From Nematostella vectensis (lineage: Eukaryota > Cnidaria > Anthozoa > Actiniaria > Edwardsiidae), in the NCBI RefSeq assembly GCF_932526225.1, contig NC_064036.1, positions 15,369,181 to 15,433,180 on the forward strand: 64,000 nucleotides of DNA, read 5' to 3'. The notes under the pieces were generated by a model. That model was not told the origin of the DNA. It saw nothing but the letters and a program-made list of their open reading frames with translations, and searched no databases. The position numbers were made by a program, and so were the translations under genes. Positions 33,629 to 48,100 of this stretch are shown piece by piece. Every line of letters begins with the position of its first letter. Positions within the stretch are counted from its first letter, which is position 1.

Positions 33629-35856
33629 CTGAAATTAAAAAAAAAAGATATGAAACATCATAAGTAAATGACTTAAACAAAATGACTGTATATAATCTGT
33701 ATGCATTAGGGCAATTACAAGAAGGCACTGGTATACTTGAGCTTGATAACATATGATAATTTTGTACTTTCAATCAAGTACTTTCAATGGAATTTGCTAA
33801 GATGATACATTCCTCATGCTACTTGTTTTTCAGTCACCGCAGATAAAACTATTTTAACCATTGACTTTCAAGATAACTTATATATTGACTGTTATCCTGA
33901 TTGCTACTAAAAAAGAAACAGGGTTTTTTTTAATTCAAAGGGTGGTCTTAAAAGTGACTTTAAAAGTGTCACTCTGATAAAATTCGATTGACAAATGGAT
34001 GGTTTATTCTCAGAATTATAGTTAAACTCATATTGTTGTTGCTGGGTCAAAGCCTATCTCTTCTCAGATTATCAATCAATGCAAGCATAGTCAGTCTGTG
34101 ATAGGGTTAACAATCGCTGATGCCAAACAGACAGGAATATATACAATATAATTCAGCATATTCAAGATACAGGCTTTCTCTGACAGAGTGTCATAGCAGT
34201 AATAAGGCTAAATTGCAAATGATTTCCTAAATGTGCTCCAAGAATTTGTACCAAAACATGGAATAGAGGGAATGGAGTTAATAAAACAATATATGTCTTT
34301 TGACAGATTTTTTTATTCTGTACAAAATCTGAAGCTAATGAAAAATTCACTAGGTATCCAGACAAAACTCAGACGTAATTAAAATCTATTTAGGTTAGTA
34401 TAAACATGGTCTACTAGACGCCATAAATTGACAGTTTAGACTGAAGGTTGTATGACACAACAGTCACAGAAAATACTAGATCTGATAGTATCATTATATG
34501 AGTCAAATGAAAACCAAAACCCATGGGAACTCATAAAATTTCTAATTTTCAGAGACGGTTAGGCAGCTTTTATTGTGACAAACTCCATCAGGCAAGCTGT
34601 CAGATTAGGGGTTTTTTAGTCCTTATAAAAGCACTTCGAAGGGTGTTGTATGTCACAATAGGAAAGATTAAAATGTGATAGAATCATCTAGTAATGGTTT
34701 GTTTAAAGATTCTAGATTTTACCACACCCGCAGGACCCAACCATAAACCGCTATTGATTATTAATAAAATGATTTTAACATCTAGAAAATTAATATACAT
34801 CGGTTTTCTTTGAAAATATTTCTATGTGCAAAACCAAAAATAATACCGACACGAAGTGACATTTTGACCTCGGAGAGGAGAGCTTTACACATAGTAGACT
34901 GACGAAAGCTAAAAGACAGGGCAAAAGTTTTTACCGTCCAAACATAGCGAAGTCGTGACGATCTTGAGGTGATTTATCTGGCAAGTAAGGATCGTCGATA
35001 AATCAGGACGCTAACGGTTTTTTTTACGCAACATTCATCAGTCATTTTCCAAACGATGGTACTTAGCAATAGCAATACTTGAAAAAGGTGGTCAGTTATT
35101 AAAAGATTCTATAAAATGTCTGTGTTTTATTAAACAACAGTTACAATGGTATTCGGTATAAGGACGTATCGTTCTTGCAAATTGGTAGGAAGCAAGTTAC
35201 AAATACTTATTTCACAAAACGAGGTATTATCAAAAATTGCCCTATGTGTAAACAGAATTGTGATTGTTTCGTGAATGAGTAAGAAGTTAAGAACGCAGCG
35301 CGAGCTGTGAGCGTGTGAAAGAAAAAAGCATACGGTTAGAACATACAAAGACTGAATCCTTATTTTTAATGCTCTACTGAATATGGAAATGATAATCAAA
35401 CGCAGCCAAACGTGGTTCCCCGTGAGGGGTTCGTATTTAATCCGCAGGTACTAGACTTTCGAGCTCGCAATGTTTACAAGCAAAACCTAACGTCCACACG
35501 CACTATTTGCCAAGAATCCGGCGAATTGATGACCCTCGACATTTCACCACATTCAGAACCTAAACGCTGAGAACTATAACCGTTACGTGCACAATAAATC
35601 AAAAGGAATGTTACTCAATACATAGTTGTTGTCGGAGAAACAAACAAATACCGTATTCCAGAAAGCGGCGAAGCTGTTCGAATTCAAAAGGTTGCAGACA
35701 GAGCTCGACCCAAAAAATATGCAAAGGCAAACAACACGAATAACATCCCTAAAACTAACCTTTTGCAGCCAACTGTAGCTCGAATGCACCCAAATAAGTT
35801 CGCTCTAACAATGTGCTGTGCTCTAAGCTGGTATTAGAGACTTAACCGCTCGTTTT

Positions 35857-35990
35857 TTGCACTAAATGGAAGCCAGCTGTGATTGTGTCGATAGGGCGCC
35901 CGCCATTTTTGAATGCATAAAGAGGTTACCAAGCAAAGCCCGAAGAATATCCCACCCCTCCCCGCCTACGCAGGGCGTGACGTCACGCAA
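35857..35990 (-). promoter_or_regulatory. Candidate promoter and first exon of the fusion gene
   Basis: GC-rich patch with a palindromic CRE (TGACGTCA, 35978-35985). On the minus strand there is AAAATGGCGGGCGC (YY1-like, around 35897-35910) followed by a possible GTTAAGT donor near 35856. The order fits a TATA-less minus-strand promoter with a non-coding first exon. This is inference from motifs only. Confidence 0.3.
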
Positions 35991-36779
35991 CTGATCATCT
36001 CTCATTTTGGTAGCGCATTTCATCTGTCATGAGATCACTTTCATATGCTTTTGTTTGTAAAGATGTTAGATGATAAATAATTTTATGGTGTCCACAAGAA
36101 AGAGAGCTAGGTAACAAATAATGGCACCGTGTAGTAGGCAAACAGGAAAACAGTTCTATTTCTTGCTAAAAAAGCTAATAACATTAAACACTCAATCTTG
36201 CACCTTTCCGTCGTAGCGAAACAAACAACAGCAGATATCTTTTTATTCTATTTTTATATCTCCTGGCAATCGGATATACTTAACCTACAGAATTTTTAAG
36301 AAAACCACAAGTCATAACTTAAGCATTAAGGCTCCCACGGGCGGGCGTTAAATTGCAAACGCGCGACTTTGAAAGGGTGCGCCCTGTCTAGCTTTGTCTG
36401 GCAAAACTTTCTCGCTGATTCTTATAGATTCGTTCAACAAATCGGCTGTCCATGGACAATGTGCGCTAAGGACATTCTGTCAAAACATGAAAAACGCGTC
36501 ATTTGGACTTCTAAAGCGAGCAAAGGTCATTCCAGCCTACCAAATTTATCAATCTCCCGTTAGAAAGCCCAGTATCCGAGGTGCCCGCCTCCAATAAGTG
36601 CAGAGGGAAATCAATTAAAATCTAGTTAAAGGTTAGGCAATCATATTAATAGACCTGTCTATAAACGTCCGTGAGGTAAACATAACCCAGACTAGCAAGG
36701 ATTCTAGTTGCAATTTTATAGAAATTCCCCGTGTGGAATCTCTAATCCCTCCCCCCCCCCCCCCCCCCCCCCTACAAAC

Positions 36780-37035
36780 CCACCAAATAACCAAATAAAA
36801 CATACCGTAATAAACGCCCGCGGCGTTTACTAAATTTCGACGGTACGGGGGGGGGGGGGGGGGGAGTTCAATAAATAGGAAGCGTTTTAGAGAGGGGCGT
36901 TCTTTACAAAATATGAAAATATAACAAACCCAAGTGCAGTGGAGTTCTAGTCTTAGTCAGGATTACGTTAAGCCTGCGAAGCAAGCATTTCTTGACATTA
37001 AGTAAGTCTCACCCAAGTAGAAGCCAAACTGCTAT
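36780..37035. repeat. Dispersed repeat family B, copy 1
   Basis: Contains ACAAACCCAAGTGCAGTGGA and AAGCATTTCTTGACATTAAG. The inverted complement is found at 45.78-46.11 kb. Confidence 0.8.
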
Positions 37036-37165
37036 GCCGTTTGTATTTAAGCTGGGAGGGAGGATAGGGTTTGAATCTAGTAAAGGGGCAAATCTAGAAG
37101 AAGAAAGGTCGATAACGTCTCTAAAACTAGTGAACTGAAGCCTTTGGTTGAACGTGAGATACAAC

Positions 37166-37471
37166 TCTTTTTTATAAGAACGTCTAATTTTCAGTTGAGG
37201 CTGGGCCGTTCCTATTTTTGGGACATTTTAAGGCTGAATATGTTCTTAACCACGTTCTTAACTTTCGTGAAGAATATTATACCCAATGAATCATTAGGGA
37301 GTGAATTACACTAATGATCAATAGCAATAATAATGTTGTTACGATGAGCACAATTTGATTCTGCATTCTAGAACGCATCAGGACTAAAAAAGGAAAAAAA
37401 TGCTATCTGAGCCTCGGCATGTTCTGAAAATTTGGTGAAATCTCAGGCTGGACGTTCTTATAAAAAAAGAC
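37166..37471. mobile_element. ~306-bp element with short inverted ends
   Basis: Left TTTTTTATAAGAACGTCTAA; the right end is the complement of TTTTTTATAAGAACGTCCAG. No ORF. Confidence 0.65.
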
Positions 37472-39437
37472 TGTAAATCGTTAATTGCACTGGGATTAAT
37501 GTTTGGGTATTTTCTCCTAAAAAAAGGTCTTTTAGGTTGATAAGGCAAAGGTGACTGGTATTATGTTATTGTTTTGATTTTCAAAACGCAAATTGATAGG
37601 TTAAATAAATACATGCCCAATAGACTTGCTATAGCGTGACAGTTTATGGTCGGGTGCCCCCTGCAAAGTAGCGTCTGACAAAACCCTAAGCTTTTTCCCA
37701 CAGATATGTGTCGGTTCCTTTCCCTTTTCCTCTTTAAATGATGATTTTTTTGCATAAAAAAATAGAATTTTATAGAAATTATCATTCAACCTAGATGTTA
37801 TGCTATTATACGCTATTTAAAACATATCTATACAAAAAACGACTAAAGCCCACTAATTTTGAAATTATATTCTTATTGTATGAAAAAATATAACTGAATT
37901 TCCACCAAAACTCTAAGGAATGTTGATCTCACAGGCTACTTATAAATGCTAGTGAATTTATTATTTACTTATTGTTTTAAAATGAATTTAGAATAAAAGA
38001 CACAATGCAGAGAGCTAATCCTATAATCTTCCATTATGAAATCTACTCTAGGCTTAAACGCTTTATATACTCGTTTAAGGTTGCCTTAGGAATTTTGTTT
38101 GGTGATAGCTACTCCAAGTGGAATATCTGAGGATAGCCTTATGCAAAATAAACAATCTTGCAAATCAACCTATGTATAATTTACAATTTCAACAGTGTTT
38201 GGTTAGCCCGAGCAGTAGGACTCCAAGCTTGTAAACTTTGAATAAAATCACACCGGGAAAGAGAAAGCAAAATCTTTCAAATTATGACATTTTTCGTCCT
38301 ACGTAATTAAAATTTACATTATTCGAACTTAGCTCAAACAATTTTGAAAAAAGGTTAGCAGTTTTGGCTAGTTAATGATTAAACAAGGTGTAAAAGTTGC
38401 TTTTTGGTGGTGAGTGGTCTGCAGATCGATAGGCTGCTGGTTCACACGCAAAGTTTCCGAACGTTTGTTACTGACCTTATGAATTTGTCCTTTTTCCTCG
38501 ATGTGGGAGGAGCAGAAGTAGTCAAATGATGATATCCTAGTGTTATCGCCCCCCTAATTTTGTCACATTGCGGTACCGGTAAGTTTTACAGCGCGTCTGT
38601 AACCTGTTGTGAATAGTAATGACCAAGGGAAAATTTACATAGTAGGTGTAAACATTCCTTAAGCAACGGCTCTCGACAACCAGTAAAGCGGAACCAAGTG
38701 TTGTGGCTTAAGTTATTATTGTTTGACAAGAGAACATACTGGAATAGTCACTATACAGCGTGCATTGAAGCTTCTGGCAGCCCAAAGGGGGGGGGGGGGG
38801 GGGGGTAAACCCCCTAAACCCTCCCGCTAGATCCGCTACTGGCAATGTGTTTACGTAAAAATAGAAACAAGTCGAAATCAATGTTCACTCTTCCTGTTGC
38901 GTCCACGGTAATCTTATTCTGTCAGTTTGCCCATCGATCAACTTCGGCGTACCGTCCTCTTTATCACCATCATTAACAACACAACCAGCACCGTGTCATT
39001 GCCAAGACTTCTAGCAGCTCATCATCATCATCCTAATATCCGCCATTACCATCTCCGCCTGCAAGATCGATAGACCATCATCCTATTCGTTGTGGATATA
39101 CTATTCAAGTCATCAACATCATCACGATCACTTACTTTCTAAATTCCCCTGCACTCCTACCGGTGCAGGGCCACGTCACGATCATCACTATCATAATCAT
39201 CATAATAGATCAAGATGATCATCTTAGTTGCCTTCCTTCTTCATGGGATAATAATTGGAATGGATCGCATAAAAATAACTTCCTGGTATAGCTGACATCT
39301 TGTTTGAGCTCAGCGATATTGGGATACAAGAAGGTATCACTTATATAAGTCACGTTTCTTTATTTTGTATGTGATGCCAAGTAAAGTATTCACCCCCTTG
39401 TAACATTCTGGGCCCGCTCCGGATTGTCTACAGAAGA

Positions 39438-39480
39438 GCTACCAACATACCATTCGGTGTCGGTCGAATGGTATGTTGGT
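39438..39480. repeat. Short perfect hairpin
   Basis: CCAACATACCATTCG, an 8-base loop, then CGAATGGTATGTTGG. The stem is about 16 bp with no mismatch. It may be the residue of a tiny foldback. Confidence 0.8.
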
Positions 39481-40274
39481 TGAGCTTTCGCGTAGCTTTC
39501 AAATGCTCTGGCCCGACAAATCGAAGAGTTGAAATCCTCATCGATACAACAGTCACGAAACCTCTCCCGGCAACTAGCCCGCGATTGGAATTACCCTCTC
39601 GTATCTGGGGGGAAGGCATTATAGAAAAGGTGCTCCTAGAAAGAAGAGCTTTGTCTTACGAATGTCAAAGGCAACTTGAACGCCAATACACCATAATATG
39701 GCGTAACTAATCTGCATATGGCACATATCACGCGGAAAAAGATATATCAATATCATTTTTATACTATTTTTTTTTTTGTGAAGATCGGTGCACCTGAAAA
39801 ACCCTGGCTACGCCCGTAATCTTTGGGGTAGGGCCGTACTTATGCAAGCAAAACTCACGGTAGAAATTCACTTTAATAAAACATGGCTGCAAGAATAAAA
39901 TAAAATACACTAAAAGTCTTAGAGTGGTGTGAGTTGGCAATATTTTACACGAAAGTAATCTTAGGAATGTCTCTACAAGTGCTACGCGGTGGTTTGCAGA
40001 TCGGGCGATCGGTCATTGATAAGGGCCACGCAAGGTCCCGCGGACGAGCGGTTTCCACGCGTCCCTCATTCCGCGCCGCAGCGCGCAGTCGCCAAATCCG
40101 AATTGGTGACCGGTTAGCTAATGGGCGCTTGCAAAAAAGGCTATATTGAGAGTAAAGGATTGTATTTTTGCTCTCGTAAACTTTGGCTAACGAGTAATAG
40201 ATTAGCATAAAGCATAAGGCATAAGGTGTATTGTCGCGACACGTAATGTGCAGGGGAGGGTAGGGGGGGGGGTT

Positions 40275-42196
40275 CTATTTTTTCCTTCCTCCACGTTCCT
40301 TCAGTTGCAGCTGTACAGTGCTAGCCGGGCCGAAGTTGTAATAAGCAAGCGAATTCGAGTCCTTGATGAAGATTCCCTGTGATAAAAATACAGAAAATTA
40401 CTTTACTGCTTTCTACAAATATTGCCCTCAGTTAAATCGCCAGATCAATCTCCCCCAGGATACATTGCCTGCATAGCCTCCTACAATACTTTGCCAGCAA
40501 ATCCTGGGCTGTCATGGTCGGGGACCCAGCGGCCTTTGCGGGGGTGCTCCAAAAGGTCTCTGCTCTGCTCGCGGCCGGACGAAAAAGCGCCGGAACCTCG
40601 AGCATGGAGTGCTGTTACCTACATATTAACCCACCCCCGTGATGTATTTTTAATCCGTGATTAAAATCAGATCCTAGTATGAAGATGGGTGATATCAGAT
40701 CCTAGTATGAAGATGGGTGAAATCAGATCCTAGTTTGAAGATGGATAAAACTTACCCCGAGTTGTAATTTCTGCTTTCCTGCAGGCATGCCGATAGTCTC
40801 GTGGATCTTCGCCTTGATCACCGACACCTATAAACAAATAAAACACAACAACATGAGAAACGCTTAGCTTTTATGTGTTAGAAGATTATGCGGGTTAGAG
40901 GACAATAAGGATTCGAGGACCGCCATAGATCTCAGACAATCATCGTAAAAAAGCACAATTTACTCAAACCTTGAAGTTTCAATAATGTTACGCCAATATC
41001 ATGCGAGTTGTGCGTATCTTAAAAATCCCAATCCCGACAAGATTGATATGTACAATGCTGAACATTATTCTCACAATATCATCAAAGAAGCTACCACACC
41101 CGGTAACAACTATAAGGCCAATCTACAGCCAAGTCCTCGGCAATCCTAATAGGTAGCCTCACCTGGTCGGTCAGCGGCAGCGCAAGAGTGATAAGCTGTC
41201 CTTCTAGCTTCCACTCGGCCTTGTCCGGAATATTCGGCACCTGGACCGTGAACCGGACGGTGGGTGGGTGTGTCTTGAGGAACTGCGCCTCGGGGATAAG
41301 GTCGCCTTCTGGTCCTTCGACTCTGCTCTTCTTGTTGGACGCATCATCGTCCTCATGCTCTCGCTTGTTGGAGGGCGGGGGCCCGGGTGGTCCGGGTGGT
41401 CCGGGGGGTCCGGGAGGCTGCATGCGAGGAGGGGGAGGCATGAAGGGGGGCTGGGGCGGCATTGGGCGCATGCCTGGTGGAGGAGGAGGGAGGCCTGTGG
41501 GGAGCAATAAGCAAGCACACATGGGTTATACAAACCAAAAAATGACGTTACGTGGGTAGTTTTGCAGGGACGTATTGAAGCTCATCACGGTGTGATACGT
41601 ACAAAAATCCCGACGAAAAGAAACTGACTTTGACGACTCATCTGGGTATATTAGTTTCAGGTTGTATTCGTAGAACGAGCAACAAGTTGCAAATATTTGC
41701 AAGATTGCTGTAAACAGACCCTGACCTGCTAAAGATTTGATTTCACATTCGAATTACAGAGGACCCCCCTTATTGTTCGCTTTGAACAATGTAGGGGTGG
41801 TCGCATTACCTATCTGTTTATGAGAGTCACAAGTGAGATCGCGGCAATAAAGTGCATAATGAATCACTAGATTTAAAGTCAGGGTCTAGGTAACTCGCGT
41901 CACGCTACGTTGCTATAAACAGCATAGAATTGCAGGGTCCTGACCAACACGTACCCATGAACTTGGGGGGTCCATCTGGTGGCATTGCTGGTGGGGGAGG
42001 GGGCATGTTCATCATATGGTGGCCCATGGGGGGAGGGCGTGGCGCTGAATGTGTCATGGTGTTCGTCATGGGTGGCGGGATGGCTGTGGTGGGTGGGCGG
42101 TTCGGGTTGCTCATCCTTCCTTTCATAAAGTCCCCTCCCTCCATGGGGGACTGGTGGGGTGCTCTCGGCCCGATGCGCTCCCGATCATCTGAAGGC
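40275..42196 (-). CDS. SF3A1: SF3A1 proline-rich and ubiquitin-like C-terminal exons
   Basis: 41955-42196 and 41163-41494 encode runs of Pro, Met and Gly (PPPMTNTMTHSAPRPPPMG, PPGPPGPPGPPG). They are followed by KKSRVEGPEGDLIPEAQFL and the ubiquitin-like domain (VRFTVQVPNIPDKAEWKL, LALPLTDQVSVIKAKIHETI across the splice), which completes in 40756-40827 and 40275-40376. In the known protein this domain contacts U1 snRNA stem-loop 4. The strong G-rich antisense frame here is only the complement of the Pro codons. Confidence 0.93.
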
Positions 42197-45100
42197 CTGG
42201 AAAAAAAATACAATTTCGAGTAAAAAATGCGCCCACGAAAAATGCTGGAGCAAAAATTCTTAAAAAAAAAGGAATGTTTATTGATTATTTACAAATCCCT
42301 TGCACTAACATATAGGCGAGTCTGAGCCATTTTTAATTTTAGTCAAGAAATATCAAACTGACCAGCTTTTCTAGTCTGTTAGGAACTCAAACTCCTTCCG
42401 TATGTGAGGCCTATGCGTTTGTTAATAGATTTAATAGAATCTGCTTAACTGGTGTGACACAGGCTAAAGTGTGACTTGAATACTTACACCATGCCTTAGG
42501 CGTTGCCTCCAATATGTTGAGCTAGCGTGATGCCAGAATGAACATGACATGTTAAGCCATAGCTTCAATCTGCTTGTCTAGCTTGAAACTGGCTTAAGTG
42601 TGGCGCAACTCTCCAACAATACTTACGATAAGCCCTTAAACTTGTGATTTGCTTTAACCTGTGGGTCTTTGTGAATGTCTTCAACCCGCTGGCTTAGTGT
42701 GGCATGACCATCTAACAATACTTAAGCTAAACGCTTATTGTTGTGAACAGATTCAATCTGCTGGTCTAGCGTGCTTAAAGCCGCATTGTCACCAGTTTAC
42801 TTTCGGAGGTCCGACGGAAACCTCAACCGTAAAAAGACAAAAGAATCTATTAGAATCCGAGATATTTAACAGGCCATCCGCTCTAAATTATCGATCACAT
42901 CCTTGAAGAAACTTTCAATAGACACACTGCTTTCAATATTTTGAAATATTTTTCGCGTTTTCCGTTAAAAATCATCGGAGATTGCTACGTAATCGACCGG
43001 AGGTAAACTGGTGACAATGCGGCTTTAAGTGTGGCGCAACTCTCTAACAATACTTACGCAAAGCAATTGTGGATAGCTTCAATCTGCTGGTCATTATCTA
43101 GCGTGACAATGGCTTAAGTGTTGGGTGACCTTCCAACAATACTTACGCTAAGCCCTTGGACTTGTGAATAGCTTCAATCTGCTGGTCTAGCGTGACACCG
43201 GCCTGAGCGCGACGTGAGGTGGATGCCATAGAGGCAGTGTGTCCATCCCATGTCACTTTCTCTGGACGCTTATCTTCCTCTTCACCAATCTTTCGGCCGA
43301 TAATTGTCTCCTCATCACCGGCTCCGAAGATATCGGTACGACGTTCGGCGAGCTGTTTGAGGCTACTGCCGATGGCAATACCTGTGTGCGCAACAAGACA
43401 ATAAAATCATCTCTGGATTCTAAAGCTATTCATTTAAATATCACATGGTGGCCTCGATATATATGATACACATTATTATAGAAACCTAATATATAAGAAC
43501 CTTAGCCCGCCTGCCATACCTTTAACAAGCCCTATTATGGCTTACACCAATTTTTTACACACATGAATCTAACAGAAAAGGGCTAAGCCCTTGAGGTTTA
43601 AAGCTTGCAAGCTAAAGAGGATAAGCAGTTGAAAATTAATAGGGATAGTTCGAAGTATATTAAAAACAAGGTCCTGGAGGTTTATGGAAATATTTAGGTG
43701 TTCTATTCTTCTGTTTGTTTTGATTTTTCTTGTTTTCGTCTAGTTTGTTTTTGTGTCACTGTTTTTAAAAGTAACTCGTAAAATACTAAATTTAACTCAA
43801 ATTAAAACTTATCCCACCTATATAAGCCACACTATTTTGGAAATATGTACACATCTATGTATACTTGGAAAGGAAATAAATAAAAATTGACATTGAAATT
43901 AAACAAAAACCAAGAAAATGCTACTACAATTCTTTTCAAAAGCTAAATAGGTTGTTCTGAAGCTGGAATATTTGCCAAGGGGGTGCATAGCCATAAATGT
44001 CCCATACTTAATCTAAGATTTGTTAATGCAATCATAAGAAAAGATGACTTTTTTGGGGGGAAGAGGGGATTAGGGGTTGGGCACACTCTCTACTGTAGGT
44101 AGCTACCTGCCTGCTGCGACATGACGGAAAAACCTGGAAAACGGGCAATTCCATATATAAAGAGAAGACACAATTCCTTACAAGGGCAATAGGTTCCTTG
44201 TATTACGGACTGATTTTCAAAACACAAATAACGTGAGGCAGAAGTGCACATAACCAGATTTTGGCTTTTTAAGATAACTTTTCCTTGATCATCATTGTCC
44301 TGTGTATCAGTTCAGGGACAAAAAGCTCAAATTTCAATGACACTTTACAAAAAGTCGCATCAATTTTAAAAAAGTCGCACTTGATATTTTGTTACTAAGT
44401 TACTAAGTACTCAGAAAAATTATCCGCCTTATTCAATGTGAAATTTGAAATTATTTGAAATTTGAAATTATTTGAAGCATCACGTCATGTTTTTCCGTCA
44501 TGTCGCCTGCTGCAGCCGTCATCCCCTACCTTCAGCAAACACCTCTTCTTGTTGCTTCTTGTCCATGATGGCCTTGTCCCTCTGCTCCTTCCAGCGTGGA
44601 TCCAGCAGGTTGATCTTCATGTGTTCAGCCATTGCCTCGGCCGGCACACGCTCCCCAGTGATTGGTGAGATCAGATACTTTTCCGGGGGAAGGGGCGGGG
44701 CTTGAGGTTTGGCTGCCTTTGGGTCGTAGTCGCGGCGGATCTGCAGGTTTGATCCTGCTCCTGTGGGGGGTAGGGGTGGGAGTCTGATGGCAGGTTCTGA
44801 GGGAGGAGCTGGTGGGGGGCCATCGTCATCCATGTCCATTTCCATATCCTAGTGGGAAAACACCAATATTGTTAATCAGTGCTTCATTTTCTTGGATACA
44901 TCACGACACAACGTTTGTTAATTTGCATGGTTCAGCATGTGACAAGTTCTCAGTCAGACTGCTAAAGCTTTTTGGTTTTCATGACTTTATTCTTTCCTAA
45001 TAAACTGCTAGATACCCCATAAGACATCAATTTGCAAATCCTTATTTCTTGCTGATTATTGCATTCTTTGCACTTGATTTCATTTGCTGCACTTTGAAAA

Positions 45101-48100
45101 ATCTACTTGAGCCCTGTTTGGTGTTACAACTGATTACAGTGTGACCAATAAAACTGTGATCAGTGGGAATATGTACTGTATGGAATGGCCACAAACCAAT
45201 CACAAGTCTTCACAAGGTTCAGTTTACTGAACTCTCACTTCAGTTTTGCCAGAAGACAATAACATTCCACACAAATTTAGGTGTTCACAGTTCTTTGTGA
45301 TGCTAGAAAGCAGGTCTTACCAACAACACAGGGTGTACTGTATATTTCTATTTATTTTATGTGAATGCATACCTTTGATTGATTGTCTTTATTTGTCTCA
45401 TCCACTTCCATCTCTACATCCATGTTGAAGTCTTCCTCTGTTGGACCAGCATCCTGACGAACCAAATAATTTATGCATTAGAATCACGAACTTGCTGCCA
45501 GAAACTCTAACGCCATTCTTGACAATACCTGTACTTTCTCATATCTTTCCTGTGCCAAGATTCTTGCTCCAAGCTGTTCTTGTGTTACAGGAGGGGGAAG
45601 GTTTCCTTAAAAGGTAACAGTTCTAGCCATCAGTGACATTGAAAGGTAAAAGATACAAGGGAGCACATTGACAGGTAAAAAATATTTTAGGCAACCAAAG
45701 TATATGGGGACAGTGCTCCAACATCTTTCCTATAATAAATTCTACATTTCAACTAAAATAATGCAATACTGTAACTGATCTAATAAAGCCCCCTATCTAA
45801 AGAACACCTATCTAATGAATGCCCCAGCTAAGCTCACGAGTTTGTAATGAAAACCCCTCTCTAACAAACACCCCCCTCTACTTAACGGGCCGCCCCCCAA
45901 CCTCACTCCCAGCTTAAAAAAATGACAAGCATTTCGGTAGTATGAAGCAAATTTAATTAACCTGAGTTCGGCTTCTACTAGGTGAGACTTGCTTTAATGT
46001 CAAGAAATGCTTGCTACAGAGGCTATTATTTAACGTGACTGAGACTAGAGCCCCACTGCACTTGGGTTTGTTAATTGAGTTATAGTTTGTAAACACCCCC
46101 TATCTATTGAAAGCCCACCCTTGAACCATAAAAATTACCTGTCTCGTCATCCTTGAACTCAACAGTTTCCACAACCACAAAATCATGCCAATCCACTGAT
46201 GCAAACGCAACTGCGGACAAATATTACAAAATAAAATAAACATATTTATGTTACTCAATACTACTACACTCCCAATGAAAATTATTCAAGAAAATAATTT
46301 TACCTCTCTCCTTTTCTCTTTCATCTTCCAGCTTTTGCTTTTCCTTTTCTTGATGTTTGACCCACTCGACTCTATACTTGACCCGATCAAGGACCTTGTG
46401 ATCACCACACAGAGTAAAATGTCTAAATAAATTTCTGTTTTTGTACAATAAAATCATCAATTTGCCAGACTTTTCTCTAATCTTGCTATACAATTCTACA
46501 AGAGTATTCCCCCAGTCTAAAGCATGCTTGCATGACCTATTGTACAGTACTTGTCCTTTTACATTTCCAAAATATGGATTTAAATTTACAATACTTGCAA
46601 TCAGAGATAGGCAGGCATTTCCATCCATAAAAGATAAGGAATTCACAGTTTTCAATTTACATGAATATCCCAAGCTCAAGGAAAAAAGTGTTTCCACTGA
46701 ACTTAACAGCGCACAACAGATAGATATACACAATTAAAAGGTGCAAATTATATAACTTTTTGGACCAAGCTGTACCTTATGAGGATCATGGATGTCTTCC
46801 TTCAATTTCTCTTTTATATTTGCTGGAGGAATAAGAACCTAAAAAAGATGTAATGTTTTAGTAACAATTTCAAAAGGTAAGAGTCATCAGATCTGTATGG
46901 AGCGATAGTTTGTATGCAACATAACTGCAAAGCTATTCTATACTCCAAATATGTTTAAATAAATTCATGTACATTGTTTTCACATTACCTTGGTATATTG
47001 CTCTACAAGCTTTGTGAAGTAGTTGAAGAGACTGTGTTGAGGCCTCAGAAAATCAAATTGGTAGTTTCTCTGAGAAATAGAACACAATTTCAATAGGTTT
47101 CCTCTGCAAAACATACAAAATAAACATTCTAGAGGCAGACAGAGTCAAATTGTTTAAAAACTGAAAGAGAAAAAAACATACATATTTGTTAAAAATATTA
47201 TAGTTCTACATTTATCCTGGGTCGATGAGTAAGACAATGCTTCAGTCACTCATGTAACAGTTATTCTTTTTTGTACCTGTTCTCTTTGCATGAGATTAGT
47301 CAAGAACTGGCGACCATTCCTAGCCACAAACTGTGCAGTCAACTTTACAATGTCACTGGAAGGGAGAAAGAAAACACACATGAAAATATATGTTGAAAAA
47401 ATATAATTTTAAAATAAACTTTTAAAATGTATGGAGATTATTCTGCCCTACTTGGTGTACCTGAATGGCATAAAAAAGTTTTACAGTACCTATTTTATGA
47501 GCAAGGTGATGGTATAAGGTAATGGTACCTATTATCGGACACCTTAGATTTACGCTAAAATATCTCGCGTACAAAACGCAATTGAATCTTAGGTTTTACA
47601 GCTAGAAATCACTGACTATTAAGCATAATAATTCGACCAATTTAACAAAAATTCAAAAACTCAAATTTACGTTGAATTGTTCGATGATTGCTCGACTGTC
47701 CGATAATAGGGCACCGAGGTTAGGTACGAACAATTCGAGCTATCCCGAAGTGTCTACGGAAACAGAGGCCAAAAAGCATCCTGGGAGATCAACAACAAAA
47801 AGGGCGGATTCGCGGAGCGACCTTCATCACGTTTGGTAAATCTTGGACTTTTTTACGGCTTCTTTTCGTCCTTGCGTATTCAAGTCAAAGAGAGGATTTC
47901 AATCGCCATTTTGCGGTGCGTGAGAGAAAATTATTTCTAGTTTTGCAAAACAATAAACACCCGTAAAAAGCTTCGGAATACATGTTTTCTGAATGTTGTT
48001 TTTTCGACTGGATGGGTAATTTTTCGGCTTGTTTTCCTTTTGTTTGAGATATTTACAATTTTTTTCGAGTGTCCGATAATAGGGCACTGTCCGATAATAG

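Larger units (their letters stand above)
33629..40274. other. Region between the fusion gene and SF3A1: 5' intron, promoter and repeats
   Basis: No protein-coding exon that I can support. The left part (to about 35.9 kb) is probably the 5' UTR intron of the fusion gene. The rest holds G/C tracts, a dispersed repeat (36.78-37.03 kb), an inverted-repeat element (37.17-37.47 kb), a CAT-rich simple repeat at about 39015-39215 and a short perfect hairpin at 39438-39480. Confidence 0.6.

Noticed and set aside
36369-36597. Two overlapping + strand frames of about 65 codons
   Set aside because: No similarity, no splice pattern and no neighbouring exons; consistent with chance.
39438-39480. Hairpin as a microRNA or tRNA
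   Set aside because: A 16-bp stem with an 8-base loop is too short for a usual animal pre-miRNA, and it lacks tRNA arms.
41188-41559. Gly-rich + strand frame
   Set aside because: It is the antisense of the Pro-rich SF3A1 exon.
46251-46733. 160-codon minus frame
   Set aside because: Only 46304-46394 is an SF3A1 exon. The upstream part is intron that happens to be open.
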